DNA from: Dyadobacter chenwenxiniae | GTDB taxonomy: Bacteria; Bacteroidota; Bacteroidia; Cytophagales; Spirosomataceae | Reading direction: 5' to 3' | DNA length: 64,000 nucleotides | Assembly: GCF_022869785.1 (NCBI RefSeq) | Contig: NZ_CP094997.1 | Span: 5,699,001 to 5,763,000 of the forward strand | In this document: positions 8,249 to 17,202 of the stretch, piece by piece | Layout: every line of letters begins with the position of its first letter | Position numbering within the stretch: position 1 is the stretch's first letter | The notes under the pieces: model-generated | The model's database searches: none | The model's input: the letters and a program-made list of their open reading frames with translations, nothing else | Told to the model about the DNA's origin: nothing | Translations under genes and position numbers: made by a program

Positions 8249-9088
8249 ATGCGAACGAATTATTTCCGCCGGGCCTTAACCATTATTTTGCTGTTTAGCA
8301 TAACAATGATCCACGCATTGGCAGGTCCGGGACAGCGCATTGTGTCGGCAAATGGAACTTTGAGTGAGATCTTATGTGGGTTGGGACTGGAAAATCAATT
8401 AGTTGGGGTAGATGTAACAAGCACTTATCCCGCTTCTCTGGAAAAAATCCCTAAAATAGGTCATAACAGGACCATTGCGGCGGAAGGGATCTTGACATTA
8501 AACCCGGATGTGATCATTTATACAGACCAAAGCTTGTTGTTGCCCACGGTAGTAAAACAGCTCAGCAGCAGCGGCAAAAAAGTGGTCGAGTTCAAGCATG
8601 AATATTCCAAAGAAGGTGCGATTAAGCTGATACGGGAGGTGGGTGACTATTTTAATGCAAAGCCACAGGCGGAAAAGCTCGTAAAATCACTTCAGACGGA
8701 TCTCACGAAGGTTAAACCTAATGCTGCACCCAAAAAACTCCTTTTTATATATGCCAGGGGAACGGGGACATTGATGGTTTCCGGGACAGGCACTTCTATT
8801 GATAAAATGTTCACGCTGGCAGGCCATAAAAATGCAGTCAACGGATTTACAGAATACAAACCACTAACCGCAGAATCCTTAATAACGGCCAATCCCGATG
8901 TGCTTGTGCTGTTTTCGAGTGGGCTGGAAAGCTTGCAAGGCATGGACGGATTGCTGAAAGTGCCGGGCGTTGCGAATACAAATGCAGGTAAAAACCGAAA
9001 AGTGATCTCGATGGATGGCCAGTTGCTGACCGGCTTCGGGCCACGGCTTGGCAAAGCAGCCCTTGAATTATCGCAAAAAGTAAAATAG
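8249..9088 (+). CDS. hmuT: Hemin ABC transporter substrate-binding protein
   Basis: A 279-residue periplasmic binding protein with a signal peptide (residues 1-26, ending near HALA-GP). It has the class III fold shared by heme, siderophore and B12 binders: RIVSANGTLSEIL at the first lobe, IGHNRTIAAEGILTLNPDVII, and the helix linker to a second lobe with TAESLITANPDVLV. The NRTIAAE pattern is typical of HmuT/ShuT rather than of siderophore binders. It is first in an operon with permease, ATPase and HmuS genes, which strongly supports heme as substrate. Six nt separate it from hmuU. Confidence 0.9.
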   Translation: MRTNYFRRALTIILLFSITMIHALAGPGQRIVSANGTLSEILCGLGLENQLVGVDVTSTYPASLEKIPKIGHNRTIAAEGILTLNPDVIIYTDQSLLLPTVVKQLSSSGKKVVEFKHEYSKEGAIKLIREVGDYFNAKPQAEKLVKSLQTDLTKVKPNAAPKKLLFIYARGTGTLMVSGTGTSIDKMFTLAGHKNAVNGFTEYKPLTAESLITANPDVLVLFSSGLESLQGMDGLLKVPGVANTNAGKNRKVISMDGQLLTGFGPRLGKAALELSQKVK

Positions 9089-9094
9089 CATTGA

Positions 9095-10204
9095 ATGTTG
9101 GCTGAAATCACAAAGGAACCGGATCAGTTTACGAAAAAGGCATCTGTAAAACAGTTGCAACTTCCGTCGCTGACGGGAAAAATGTCGTGGATACTGGGTT
9201 CGCTTTTGTTCGCTTGCGTAGTGTTTTCAGCCTGCACGGGCGCATTATCGATTTCGCCCACTGAGCTCTGGCAAATTATCGCGCTGAAACTCGGCTTTAT
9301 CCAGGAAACGCGAGTGGAAGAGCAAAAATCAATCGTTTTTTGGGTCATCCGTTTGCCGCGGGTTTGTCTGGCAGTGCTGATAGGGGCGGGTTTGGGTATT
9401 GCAGGAGCATCATTACAGGGACTTTTCCGAAACCCTATTGCAGATTCAACATTGATTGGCGTGACCTCGGGTGCATCCCTGTTTGCTGTGTTCGTAATCA
9501 TGCTTAATGTCAAATATTTTGGGATAATAAATGAATGGGTCGGCGTTTACGGCATTTCTTTTGTGGCATTTGTGGGCGCGGCGCTAACTACATTATTGGT
9601 TTATCAACTATCAAAAATCACCGGCGACGGCGGCGTCACGACGTTGCTGCTTTGCGGAATTGCCATTAATGCTTTCGTAGGCGCAATGACCGGGCTTATG
9701 ACTTATCTGGCCGACGACGCGCAGCTTCGTTCCATCACATTCTGGAACCTGGGAAGTTTGGGTGGGGCCAACTGGGCCTCCGTGCTGGCCGTGTTACCCT
9801 TTGTAGGCATTTCGGTATTTTTCATGCCTTACCTTTCCAAAGCGTTGAACTTGCTGGTGCTCGGCGAAAGCCAGGCTGGGAGTCTGGGTGTTAACTTAAA
9901 GGTTTTAAAGCGGCAAGTTATTATCCTGGCAACTTTGGGCGTCGGCGCGTCCGTGGCTGTCGCAGGCACGATCGGATTTGTGGGACTTGTCGTCCCGCAC
10001 ATGATACGCACAACATTTGGCCCTAATCATAAAACGCTGCTGATTGGCTCAGCATTGGCTGGTTCTATCGTCTTAACATTAGCAGACACACTTTCAAGAA
10101 CAATTGTAGCGCCTTCGGAACTTCCCATCGGGATTCTCACAGCATTACTGGGTACGCCGTTTTTCATATATATTCTTTGGGAGCAAAAACGGAAGCGGCT
10201 ATGA
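9095..10204 (+). CDS. hmuU: Heme ABC transporter permease (FecCD family)
   Basis: A 369-residue inner-membrane protein of the BtuC/FecCD family with about ten spans. Family blocks are clear: RLPRVCLAVLIGAGLGIAG, then LQGLFRNPIADSTLIG, and near the C-terminus GFVGLVVPHMIR, the region that contacts the ATPase. It has an N-terminal cytoplasmic extension of about 30 residues before the first span. Its stop overlaps the hmuV start by 4 nt (ATGA), a sign of translational coupling. It would work as a dimer passing heme to the cytoplasm. Confidence 0.92.
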   Translation: MLAEITKEPDQFTKKASVKQLQLPSLTGKMSWILGSLLFACVVFSACTGALSISPTELWQIIALKLGFIQETRVEEQKSIVFWVIRLPRVCLAVLIGAGLGIAGASLQGLFRNPIADSTLIGVTSGASLFAVFVIMLNVKYFGIINEWVGVYGISFVAFVGAALTTLLVYQLSKITGDGGVTTLLLCGIAINAFVGAMTGLMTYLADDAQLRSITFWNLGSLGGANWASVLAVLPFVGISVFFMPYLSKALNLLVLGESQAGSLGVNLKVLKRQVIILATLGVGASVAVAGTIGFVGLVVPHMIRTTFGPNHKTLLIGSALAGSIVLTLADTLSRTIVAPSELPIGILTALLGTPFFIYILWEQKRKRL

Positions 10205-10995
10205 TTGAGATTATGAATGTTGGTTTTGAAGTCCGGAAAAAGTCGCTTTTAAAGGATATCAGTTTCAATGTCTCGCCTGGCCAGTTCTGGGCGGTCGTTG
10301 GCGCTAATGGTGCGGGGAAATCTACGCTGATTAAAATACTTTCTGCTGAGCTTTCGCCCACATCAGGTTCCGTTTTCCTGAATGGAAAGGATTTGAAAAA
10401 GCATAAGTTGAGAGATCTGGCAAGGAAACGGGCGGTTTTATCTCAACAAAATGTGATCAGTTTGTCATTTACTGTGCAGGAGATTGTGTTAATGGGCAGA
10501 TATCCGTTTTACGAAGCCGAGCCTGCGCAGAAAGATTTGGAAATCGTTGAAGTATGTCTTAAAAAAGTAGGGATTAGCGCTTTAAAAAATCAACCTTACC
10601 CAACGCTTTCGGGCGGAGAACAGCAGCGTGTGCAGCTTGCAAGGGCATTGGCGCAGATTTGGGAAACTGAAAACGGGCTTTTGCTATTGGACGAGCCGAC
10701 AACAGGAATGGACCTTTTGCACCAGTTTGAAACATTTCATTTGGCCAAAGAACTGGCCGCCAAGGGGTTTTCAATAGTTGCGGTGGTTCATGACCTGAAT
10801 CAGGCTTTGCAATATGCAGACCAGGTTTTAATGTTGAAGAACGGACAGCGTTATGCAATCGGCTCACCGGAAGAGGTTCTGAATGAGCACGTTATTAAGG
10901 ATGTTTTTGGATTGCCGGTAAAAATTGTCCAGTCCGAAAATTTGAGTTATCCAGTCATTGTGCCGGATGTGCCAATGGTTTCCATGGATTATTAA
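10201..10995 (+). CDS. hmuV: Heme ABC transporter ATP-binding protein
   Basis: A 264-residue ABC ATPase. Walker A is GANGAGKST (34-42), the signature is LSGGEQQRVQLARAL, Walker B is LLLLDEPTTGMD, and the switch histidine lies in VVHDLNQAL. I chose the ATG at 10201 because it overlaps the hmuU stop as ATGA and begins at the first strand; an in-frame ATG at 10177 would add eight residues inside hmuU. It powers the HmuU dimer. Length and motif order fit HmuV/FecE. Confidence 0.93.
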   Translation: MIEIMNVGFEVRKKSLLKDISFNVSPGQFWAVVGANGAGKSTLIKILSAELSPTSGSVFLNGKDLKKHKLRDLARKRAVLSQQNVISLSFTVQEIVLMGRYPFYEAEPAQKDLEIVEVCLKKVGISALKNQPYPTLSGGEQQRVQLARALAQIWETENGLLLLDEPTTGMDLLHQFETFHLAKELAAKGFSIVAVVHDLNQALQYADQVLMLKNGQRYAIGSPEEVLNEHVIKDVFGLPVKIVQSENLSYPVIVPDVPMVSMDY

Positions 10996-11019
10996 AGATC
11001 ATTATAACAAAATATCAAA

Positions 11020-12066
11020 ATGAAATCTACCCTGTCACCAGAAAGAACTGAGCTGAAAGAACGTTGGTCTGAATTCAAGGCTATCAACCCCAAAACCCGA
11101 ATCCGGGACGCTGCGAAGGAATTGAATACTACTGAAGCAGAGCTCGTGGCCACGGGGATCGGTGAAAATGCAACATTGCTGGTCGGAGATTTTCGTGAAT
11201 TGATCAAAGAAGTGGGCTCGCTGGGGCACGTGATGGCGCTTACCCGTAATGATCACGTCGTGCACGAGCGGAAGGGAGTTTATGAAAAAATATCTTTTAA
11301 TGATCACGTAGGGTTGGTTTTAGGAGAGGACATTGACCTGCGGCTTTTTCTGGGCGACTGGAAATTCGGCTTCGCTGTTTCTGAAAACGACCGCCACAGC
11401 TTGCAATTTTTTAATAGTTTCGGAGACGCAACGCATAAGATTTATTTAACCGAAAAAAGCGATAAAGATGCCTACGACGCATTAGTAACCAAATACAGCG
11501 AGCCGGATCAGGACGTTAGCCTCGCGATTTCGGAAAAAACGCCGAAACCAGCCGAATCGGAGACGGTTGTGGAAATAGATAGGGCAGCATTTCAGGCGGA
11601 ATGGCTCGCTTTAAAAGACACGCATGATTTTTTCACACTGCTTCGCAAATACAATCTGAGCCGTAAGCAAGCTTTGCGCAATGCGCCGGAGGGTTATGCA
11701 TACAGGATCACTCCGGAAAGCATGAAGCCCGTTTTCGAGGCCGCTTCGGAGGAACAATTACCGATTATGGTGTTTGTCTCCAATCCAAACTGCATTCAAA
11801 TTCACACCGGTCCGATCAACAAGATTTTTGTCATGGGACCCTGGTTGAACATTATGGACCCGGAATTCAACCTGCACCTGCGTCAGGATGCTATTGATGA
11901 GGCCTGGGTTGTGAGAAAACCGACAGAGGATGGTGTTGTGACAGGCATTGAACTAATCGATAAAGAGGGGACAATGTTCAATCAGTTTTTTGGAAAAAGA
12001 AAGCCAGGGATTCCCGAGCTGCCTGAGTGGCCGGCATTGATTGAGAAATCAGTTAACCGGTTGTAA
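11020..12066 (+). CDS. hmuS: Hemin-degrading/heme-handling protein HmuS (HemS/ChuS family)
   Basis: A 348-residue cytoplasmic protein made of two tandem HemS-like halves (about 1-165 and 185-348), each with the LGHVMALTRN or LPIMVFVSNPNCIQIH type core strands. Members bind heme delivered by HmuTUV and either store it or break it open to free iron. It ends the hmuTUVS operon, 24 nt after hmuV, and is followed by a terminator. No outer-membrane heme receptor lies next to it. Which activity it has (oxygenase, reductive cleavage or chaperone) cannot be told from sequence. Confidence 0.9.
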   Translation: MKSTLSPERTELKERWSEFKAINPKTRIRDAAKELNTTEAELVATGIGENATLLVGDFRELIKEVGSLGHVMALTRNDHVVHERKGVYEKISFNDHVGLVLGEDIDLRLFLGDWKFGFAVSENDRHSLQFFNSFGDATHKIYLTEKSDKDAYDALVTKYSEPDQDVSLAISEKTPKPAESETVVEIDRAAFQAEWLALKDTHDFFTLLRKYNLSRKQALRNAPEGYAYRITPESMKPVFEAASEEQLPIMVFVSNPNCIQIHTGPINKIFVMGPWLNIMDPEFNLHLRQDAIDEAWVVRKPTEDGVVTGIELIDKEGTMFNQFFGKRKPGIPELPEWPALIEKSVNRL

Positions 12067-12126
12067 TTATTCCAAAAGAGCTCCGTATGGATTGAGTTAA
12101 GATAAAATTTCGCCATAGTAATTAAA

Positions 12127-12161
12127 AAATCTCCGGTTTCAATTTGAGCCGGATTTTTTTG
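12127..12161 (+). terminator. Terminator of the hmu operon
   Basis: A short CCGG/CCGG stem extended by AATC and GATT pairs around a 12-nt loop, followed by seven T residues, 60 bp after the hmuS stop. Confidence 0.65.
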
Positions 12162-12356
12162 TTTCATGTATTTTTGCTTTACTATTTGGAATAAATTTTT
12201 TGTAAACTTTTTTCGGTTCAATAATTTTTAATTATTTCATTATCAAAGCATTAAAAATCTTTTCTGTAAACATTAGTAATTAAAATGAACATTAAAGTTT
12301 TAAATGATGTAAATTTATCATTCGACTTTATACAATGTTCTTCATATAAAATTAAC

Positions 12357-14906
12357 ATGGAAACAATAAAACCTTCGCACACTGCGCAAACTTACACCAC
12401 AGACGAGGCGTATCAAGCTTCTCTTCAATACTTTAAAGGCGACGATCTGGCGGCGCGCGTTTGGGTGAATAAATATGCATTGAAAGATTCATACGGTGCG
12501 ATATATGAAGCGACGCCGGACGACATGCACAGACGCATTGCGAAAGAAATTGCGCGCATAGAGGCAATTTATCCAAACCCACTGAGCGAAGACGAAGTGT
12601 TTGATCTGATTAAAGATTTCAAATACATTATTCCGCAAGGAAGCCCCATGACCGGCATTGGCAATCCCTACCAAATTGCGTCGCTATCCAACTGTTTTGT
12701 GATCGGCAACAATGGTGCTTCTGACTCATACGGCGGCATTATGAAAATTGATCAGGAGCAAGTGCAGCTGATGAAAAGGCGCGGTGGCGTAGGCCATGAC
12801 TTGTCGCACATTCGTCCGAAAGGATCGCCTGTGAAAAATTCAGCGCTCACTTCCACTGGCATTGTGCCCTTCATGGAAAGATTTTCGAATTCAACCCGTG
12901 AAGTGGCCCAGGATGGTCGCAGAGGCGCATTAATGCTTTCAGTGGCGATCAGGCATCCCGATTCTGAGGATTTTATCAATGCAAAACTGGAACAAGGCAA
13001 AGTGACCGGCGCCAATGTTTCTGTCCGCATCGATGATGAATTTATGAGGGCCGTTGAATCCGGCGAGACGTACAAACAGCAATATCCGATCAAAAGCGCA
13101 ACACCAACGCACATTAAGGACATTGACGCGACGGCTTTGTGGAAGAAAATTGTGCATAATGCGTGGCAGTCGGCTGAACCGGGCATTTTGTTTTGGGACA
13201 CCATCATTCGCGAGTCTGTGCCCGATTGCTATGCAGATCTGGGTTATGAAACGGTTTCTACCAATCCTTGCGGCGAAATTCCATTGTGTCCGTACGATTC
13301 CTGTCGTTTGCTGGCGATCAATTTGTTTTCCTATGTGGACAAGCCTTTCACCAACGCGGCAACATTCAATTGGGATTTGTTCAAAAAGCACGTCGCTGCT
13401 GCCCAGCGCATGATGGACGACATTATTGATCTTGAACTAGAAAAAGTGGATGCGATTCTTCAAAAAATCGACGAGGATCCGGAAGATGAAGAGGTGAAAA
13501 GAGTGGAGCGCAATCTGTGGCTGAACATTCAAACCAAAGCTAAGGAAGGCAGAAGAACAGGAATCGGCATCACTGCCGAAGGCGATATGCTGGCAGCGCT
13601 AGGCCTGCGTTACGGAAGTGACGAAGGGACCGAATTCGCCGTTGAGATACACAAAACCGTTGCGCTTGAAGCTTATCGTGGATCTGTCCATACAGCCAAG
13701 GAAAGGGGCGCTTTTGCCATATTTGATTCTGAAAGGGAAAAAAATAACCCGTTCATTCTGAGGTTGAAGGAGGCTGATGCGCAGCTTTATTACGAAATGC
13801 TGGAATATGGCCGCCGTAACATTGCCATGCTGACCATTGCGCCAACCGGAACAACGAGCTTAATGTCGCAAACCACGTCGGGCATTGAGCCGGTTTTCCT
13901 GCCTGTTTATAAAAGAAGAAGGAAAGTTAATCCAAATGACAAAGACGTCCGGGTGGATTTCGTAGACGAAGTGGGTGATTCCTGGGAAGAATATGTCGTT
14001 TTCCACCATCGTTTCAAGGAATGGATGGAGATCAATGGCTTTGATATCAGCAAAAATTACGCGCAGAAAGAACTGGACGATCTTGTAAAAAAATCGCCTT
14101 ATTACAAAGCGACCTCCAATGATGTGGATTATCTGAAAAAGGTCAAAATGCAGGGCGCAATTCAGAAATGGGTTGACCACTCGATCAGCGTAACCATTAA
14201 CATGCCCAATGACGTTACCGAAGAATTGGTTGGCGAATGTTATATGGAAGCTTGGAAAGCTGGTTGTAAAGGAGTTACAGTTTATCGCGATGGTTCAAGA
14301 TCTGGCGTGCTGATCGCAAATACGGAGAAAAAAGAGGAAACCGTTGCCGGTCATGTGCCTTTTCCAACAATCAGACCGCAAATTCTGGAAGCGGATGTTG
14401 TTCGTTTTCAGAATAAAAAAGACAAATGGATTGCATTCGTGGGCTTGATCGATAATCAACCTTATGAGATTTTCACAGGTTTAGCCGATGATGAAGATGG
14501 CATATTGTTGCCGAGATGGGTTAATGAGGGGGTCATTATCAAAAATCGGGAGGCAGATGGCAGTTCACGTTATGATTTTCAATATAAAAACACCCGGGGT
14601 TATAAAACTACTATCGAAGGACTTTCTTACAAGTTCAATCCGGAATATTGGAATTACGCAAAGTTGATTTCCAGCACATTACGTCATGGAATGCAGATCG
14701 AGAAGGTCGTGGATCTGATCAGCAGTCTGCAACTGGACGAATCCATTAACACCTGGAAAAATGGCGTAGCCAGAGCATTGAAACAATATATCCCAGACGG
14801 AACCGAGGCAAAAAAGCAGAAATGCCAGAATTGTAATTCTACGAACTTGCTATATCAGGAAGGGTGTTTGACTTGCAAGGATTGCGGATCTTCGAAGTGT
14901 GGGTGA
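12357..14906 (+). CDS. nrdJ: Adenosylcobalamin-dependent (class II) ribonucleotide reductase
   Basis: An 849-residue enzyme that makes deoxyribonucleotides with a cobalamin-generated radical, needing no oxygen. The NPCGEIPL motif at 303-310 carries the radical cysteine (Cys305), and IAPTGTTSLM marks the substrate-binding finger. The C-terminus (after residue 825) has a CxxC-x(n)-CxxC zinc-ribbon-like cluster ending SSKCG, which in this family holds the redox cysteines that re-reduce the active site. I chose the ATG at 12357 (METIKPS); an ATG at 12285 adds an AT-rich stretch unlike the protein. No cobalamin riboswitch is visible upstream although the enzyme needs B12. Confidence 0.93.
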   Translation: METIKPSHTAQTYTTDEAYQASLQYFKGDDLAARVWVNKYALKDSYGAIYEATPDDMHRRIAKEIARIEAIYPNPLSEDEVFDLIKDFKYIIPQGSPMTGIGNPYQIASLSNCFVIGNNGASDSYGGIMKIDQEQVQLMKRRGGVGHDLSHIRPKGSPVKNSALTSTGIVPFMERFSNSTREVAQDGRRGALMLSVAIRHPDSEDFINAKLEQGKVTGANVSVRIDDEFMRAVESGETYKQQYPIKSATPTHIKDIDATALWKKIVHNAWQSAEPGILFWDTIIRESVPDCYADLGYETVSTNPCGEIPLCPYDSCRLLAINLFSYVDKPFTNAATFNWDLFKKHVAAAQRMMDDIIDLELEKVDAILQKIDEDPEDEEVKRVERNLWLNIQTKAKEGRRTGIGITAEGDMLAALGLRYGSDEGTEFAVEIHKTVALEAYRGSVHTAKERGAFAIFDSEREKNNPFILRLKEADAQLYYEMLEYGRRNIAMLTIAPTGTTSLMSQTTSGIEPVFLPVYKRRRKVNPNDKDVRVDFVDEVGDSWEEYVVFHHRFKEWMEINGFDISKNYAQKELDDLVKKSPYYKATSNDVDYLKKVKMQGAIQKWVDHSISVTINMPNDVTEELVGECYMEAWKAGCKGVTVYRDGSRSGVLIANTEKKEETVAGHVPFPTIRPQILEADVVRFQNKKDKWIAFVGLIDNQPYEIFTGLADDEDGILLPRWVNEGVIIKNREADGSSRYDFQYKNTRGYKTTIEGLSYKFNPEYWNYAKLISSTLRHGMQIEKVVDLISSLQLDESINTWKNGVARALKQYIPDGTEAKKQKCQNCNSTNLLYQEGCLTCKDCGSSKCG

Positions 14907-14912
14907 TAGGAG

Positions 14913-14945
14913 AGACTTTCCAAGTCTTCAAGACTTGGAAAGTCT
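14913..14945. repeat. 33-bp near-perfect palindrome (REP-like), also possible terminator
   Basis: Two 16-nt arms around a central C: AGACTTTCCAAGTCTT at 14913-14928 and its exact complement at 14930-14945. It lies between the convergent nrdJ and purB stops. The same architecture with different arm bases recurs at 62214-62246, with changes matched in both arms. That suggests a dispersed structured element; here it may also end transcription from both sides. Confidence 0.85.
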
Positions 14946-14954
14946 ACACATCGC

Positions 14955-16310
14955 TTAATGCGTATCCTCTACAACGCCCAGATAATTAAATGGGGAGATT
15001 GCGCGCAATTCTTCCCTTATTTTTTCCGAAACATCTAATGTTTCAATAAAGCGCGAAATTGAATCGTGCGTGATTTTTTCGTTGGTCCTTGTTAGTTCTT
15101 TCAAGGCCTCGTAAGGTTTTGGGTAACTTTCGCGGCGCAGGATGGTTTGAATCGCTTCTGAAACCACGGCCCAGTTTTCTTCCAGTTCGGCTTTCAGGAT
15201 CTCTCCGTTGAGCTCCACTTTTCCCAAACCTTTCAGCAATGAATTCAATGCAATGGCCAAATGTGCAAGCGGCACACCGATGTTCCTTAGCACAGTGGAA
15301 TCAGTCAAGTCACGCTGTAAACGGGAAATCGGAAGTTTACCGGCGAAATGCTCAAATAACGCCGTTGCCAAGCCAAGATTTCCTTCTGAGTTTTCAAAAT
15401 CGATCGGATTTACCTTGTGCGGCATAGCAGACGAACCCACTTCACCAGCCTTGATTTTTTGTTTGAAATAACCCATTGAAATGTACGTCCACATATCCCG
15501 GTTCAAGTCGGTCAGGATCGTGTTCAGTCTTTTCAGGCAGTCAAAAGTGGCGGCGAGGTTATCGTAATGTTCAATTTGCGTCGTGTGGCGGCTTCTTTTT
15601 AATCCCAAACCTTCTACAAAATGGTTGGCAAACGCCATCCAATCGTGTTTCGGATAAGCCACGTGATGCGCATTGAAGTTTCCTGTTGCGCCACCGAATT
15701 TTGCCGAATGCGGAATTTTATCCAACATTTCCAACTGACGTTCAAGCCTTTCCACGAAAACAAGGAATTCTTTTCCTACACGTGTAGGCGATGCCGGTTG
15801 CCCGTGCGTGAATGCCAGCATAGGAACATTTTTCCATTCGATCGACATTCTTTTTAATACAAAAAGAACCTGCCGGAACAATGGTTTGATCTGACGTTCC
15901 AGCGCATCTTTCAATGAAAGCGGGATCGCGGTGTTGTTGATATCCTGTGATGTAAGTCCAAAATGGATGAATTCCTGGCAGGATTCAATGCCCAGTTTCT
16001 CGAACTGTTCTTTTATAAAATACTCAACGGCCTTAACGTCGTGATTCGTAACTTTTTCTATATCCTTGATATGCAGCGCGTCGTCTTCACTAAAATCCTC
16101 ATATATCTTGCGCAGGGAAGCATAATGTTTCTTGTCAAACTCCGCTAATTGAGGCAATGGAATTTCGCAAAGCGCAATAAAGTATTCGATCTCCACATAA
16201 ACTCTGTAATAAATTAGGGCATATTCGGAGAAATAAGCAGAAAGCTCGGATACTTGCTTGTAGTAACGGCCGTCAACGGGAGAGATAGCCGTAAGTTGGT
16301 TTAATGACAT
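14955..16310 (-). CDS. purB: Adenylosuccinate lyase
   Basis: A 451-residue member of the fumarase/aspartase superfamily. The signature loop SSAMPHKVNPIDFENSEGN identifies PurB, and the catalytic His segments THGQPASPTRVGKE and HFGLTSQDINNTA are present. It acts twice in purine synthesis, on SAICAR and on adenylosuccinate, releasing fumarate. I chose the start at 16310 (MSLNQLTAISPVDGRY), which matches the family N-terminus; the ATG three codons earlier is possible. It is single, divergent from the aquaporin gene and convergent with nrdJ. Confidence 0.95.
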   Translation of the reverse strand: MSLNQLTAISPVDGRYYKQVSELSAYFSEYALIYYRVYVEIEYFIALCEIPLPQLAEFDKKHYASLRKIYEDFSEDDALHIKDIEKVTNHDVKAVEYFIKEQFEKLGIESCQEFIHFGLTSQDINNTAIPLSLKDALERQIKPLFRQVLFVLKRMSIEWKNVPMLAFTHGQPASPTRVGKEFLVFVERLERQLEMLDKIPHSAKFGGATGNFNAHHVAYPKHDWMAFANHFVEGLGLKRSRHTTQIEHYDNLAATFDCLKRLNTILTDLNRDMWTYISMGYFKQKIKAGEVGSSAMPHKVNPIDFENSEGNLGLATALFEHFAGKLPISRLQRDLTDSTVLRNIGVPLAHLAIALNSLLKGLGKVELNGEILKAELEENWAVVSEAIQTILRRESYPKPYEALKELTRTNEKITHDSISRFIETLDVSEKIREELRAISPFNYLGVVEDTH

Positions 16311-16461
16311 GATTTTCAATACAAAAATAGATTATTAGGCAAAGTTAGTAGAAATCAGCGTCGAAAATTGGTAAAAAATTTGTGAAATATTCTTTTTAGT
16401 ATCGATGCCAGAAATTATGAAACTATTCGCATATTCGCTGATCCAACCATATTTGTAACTT

Positions 16462-17202
16462 ATGCAACCTTCACCCTTTCTTGGAGAATTAATTGGTACG
16501 ATGGTCCTCATTTTATTAGGTAACGGCGTCGTCGCCAATGTTGTTCTCAAACAAACCAAGGGTGAAAATGCCGGATGGATCGTTATTACGGCGGGTTGGG
16601 GCTTTGCAGTGATGATCGGAATTTTCACTGCCAATGCTTTTGGAAGTGCAGCTGCGCATCTGAACCCTGCTGTAACCATTGCGTTTGCATTCCTACGTCA
16701 GGATTATAGCTTGCTCGCAAGTTACCTTCCCGCGCAATTGATTGGTGCTTTTTTGGGCGCTGTGCTTGTTTGGCTGCAATATTTACCACATTGGAAAGCT
16801 ACCGAAGACGCAGGCTCCAAGCTGGCTTGTTTTGCTACTGGCCCTGCCATCAGATCTTCCGGTTCCAATTTTGTTAGTGAATTCATTGCTACCATCATCC
16901 TGATAGTCGGCGTTGTTGCCATCGGCTATGCCGGCACATCTGATCCCGATAAGGGCGGAATTCCTTCCGGTGTCACTCCATATCTGGTCGGAATGCTTGT
17001 TTGGAGCATTGGATTATCATTAGGCGGCACCACGGGTTATGCTATTAATCCGGTCCGGGATTTGGGGCCGAGGATCGCCCATGCTATTTTGCCCATTCCC
17101 AATAAGGGCAGCTCAGACTGGTCATATGGCTGGGTCCCCGTGGCGGGCCCCGTTTTAGGAGCCATCGCCGGCGGGTTGATCTTGCGTTTTTTCTATTTCT
17201 AA
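16462..17202 (+). CDS. MIP family channel, aquaglyceroporin type
   Basis: A 246-residue six-span channel. The first pore motif is canonical, NPA at 68-70. The second is NPV at 196-198 followed by Arg199-Asp200 and LGPR. The Asp after the second motif is typical of glycerol facilitators (GlpF), so it probably passes glycerol and other small polyols as well as water. The Ala-to-Val change sits at the narrow pore centre. No glycerol kinase gene is near. The stop abuts that of the convergent alpha-2-macroglobulin gene with no gap. Confidence 0.9.
   Translation: MQPSPFLGELIGTMVLILLGNGVVANVVLKQTKGENAGWIVITAGWGFAVMIGIFTANAFGSAAAHLNPAVTIAFAFLRQDYSLLASYLPAQLIGAFLGAVLVWLQYLPHWKATEDAGSKLACFATGPAIRSSGSNFVSEFIATIILIVGVVAIGYAGTSDPDKGGIPSGVTPYLVGMLVWSIGLSLGGTTGYAINPVRDLGPRIAHAILPIPNKGSSDWSYGWVPVAGPVLGAIAGGLILRFFYF

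Noticed and set aside
12067..12356. Possible cobalamin riboswitch before nrdJ
   Set aside because: The leader is short and AT-rich, and no B12-box-like conserved core or multi-stem structure could be seen.
12285..12356. N-terminal extension of nrdJ from the upstream ATG
   Set aside because: The 24 extra residues are AT-driven and unlike the family start; METIKPS at 12357 fits better.
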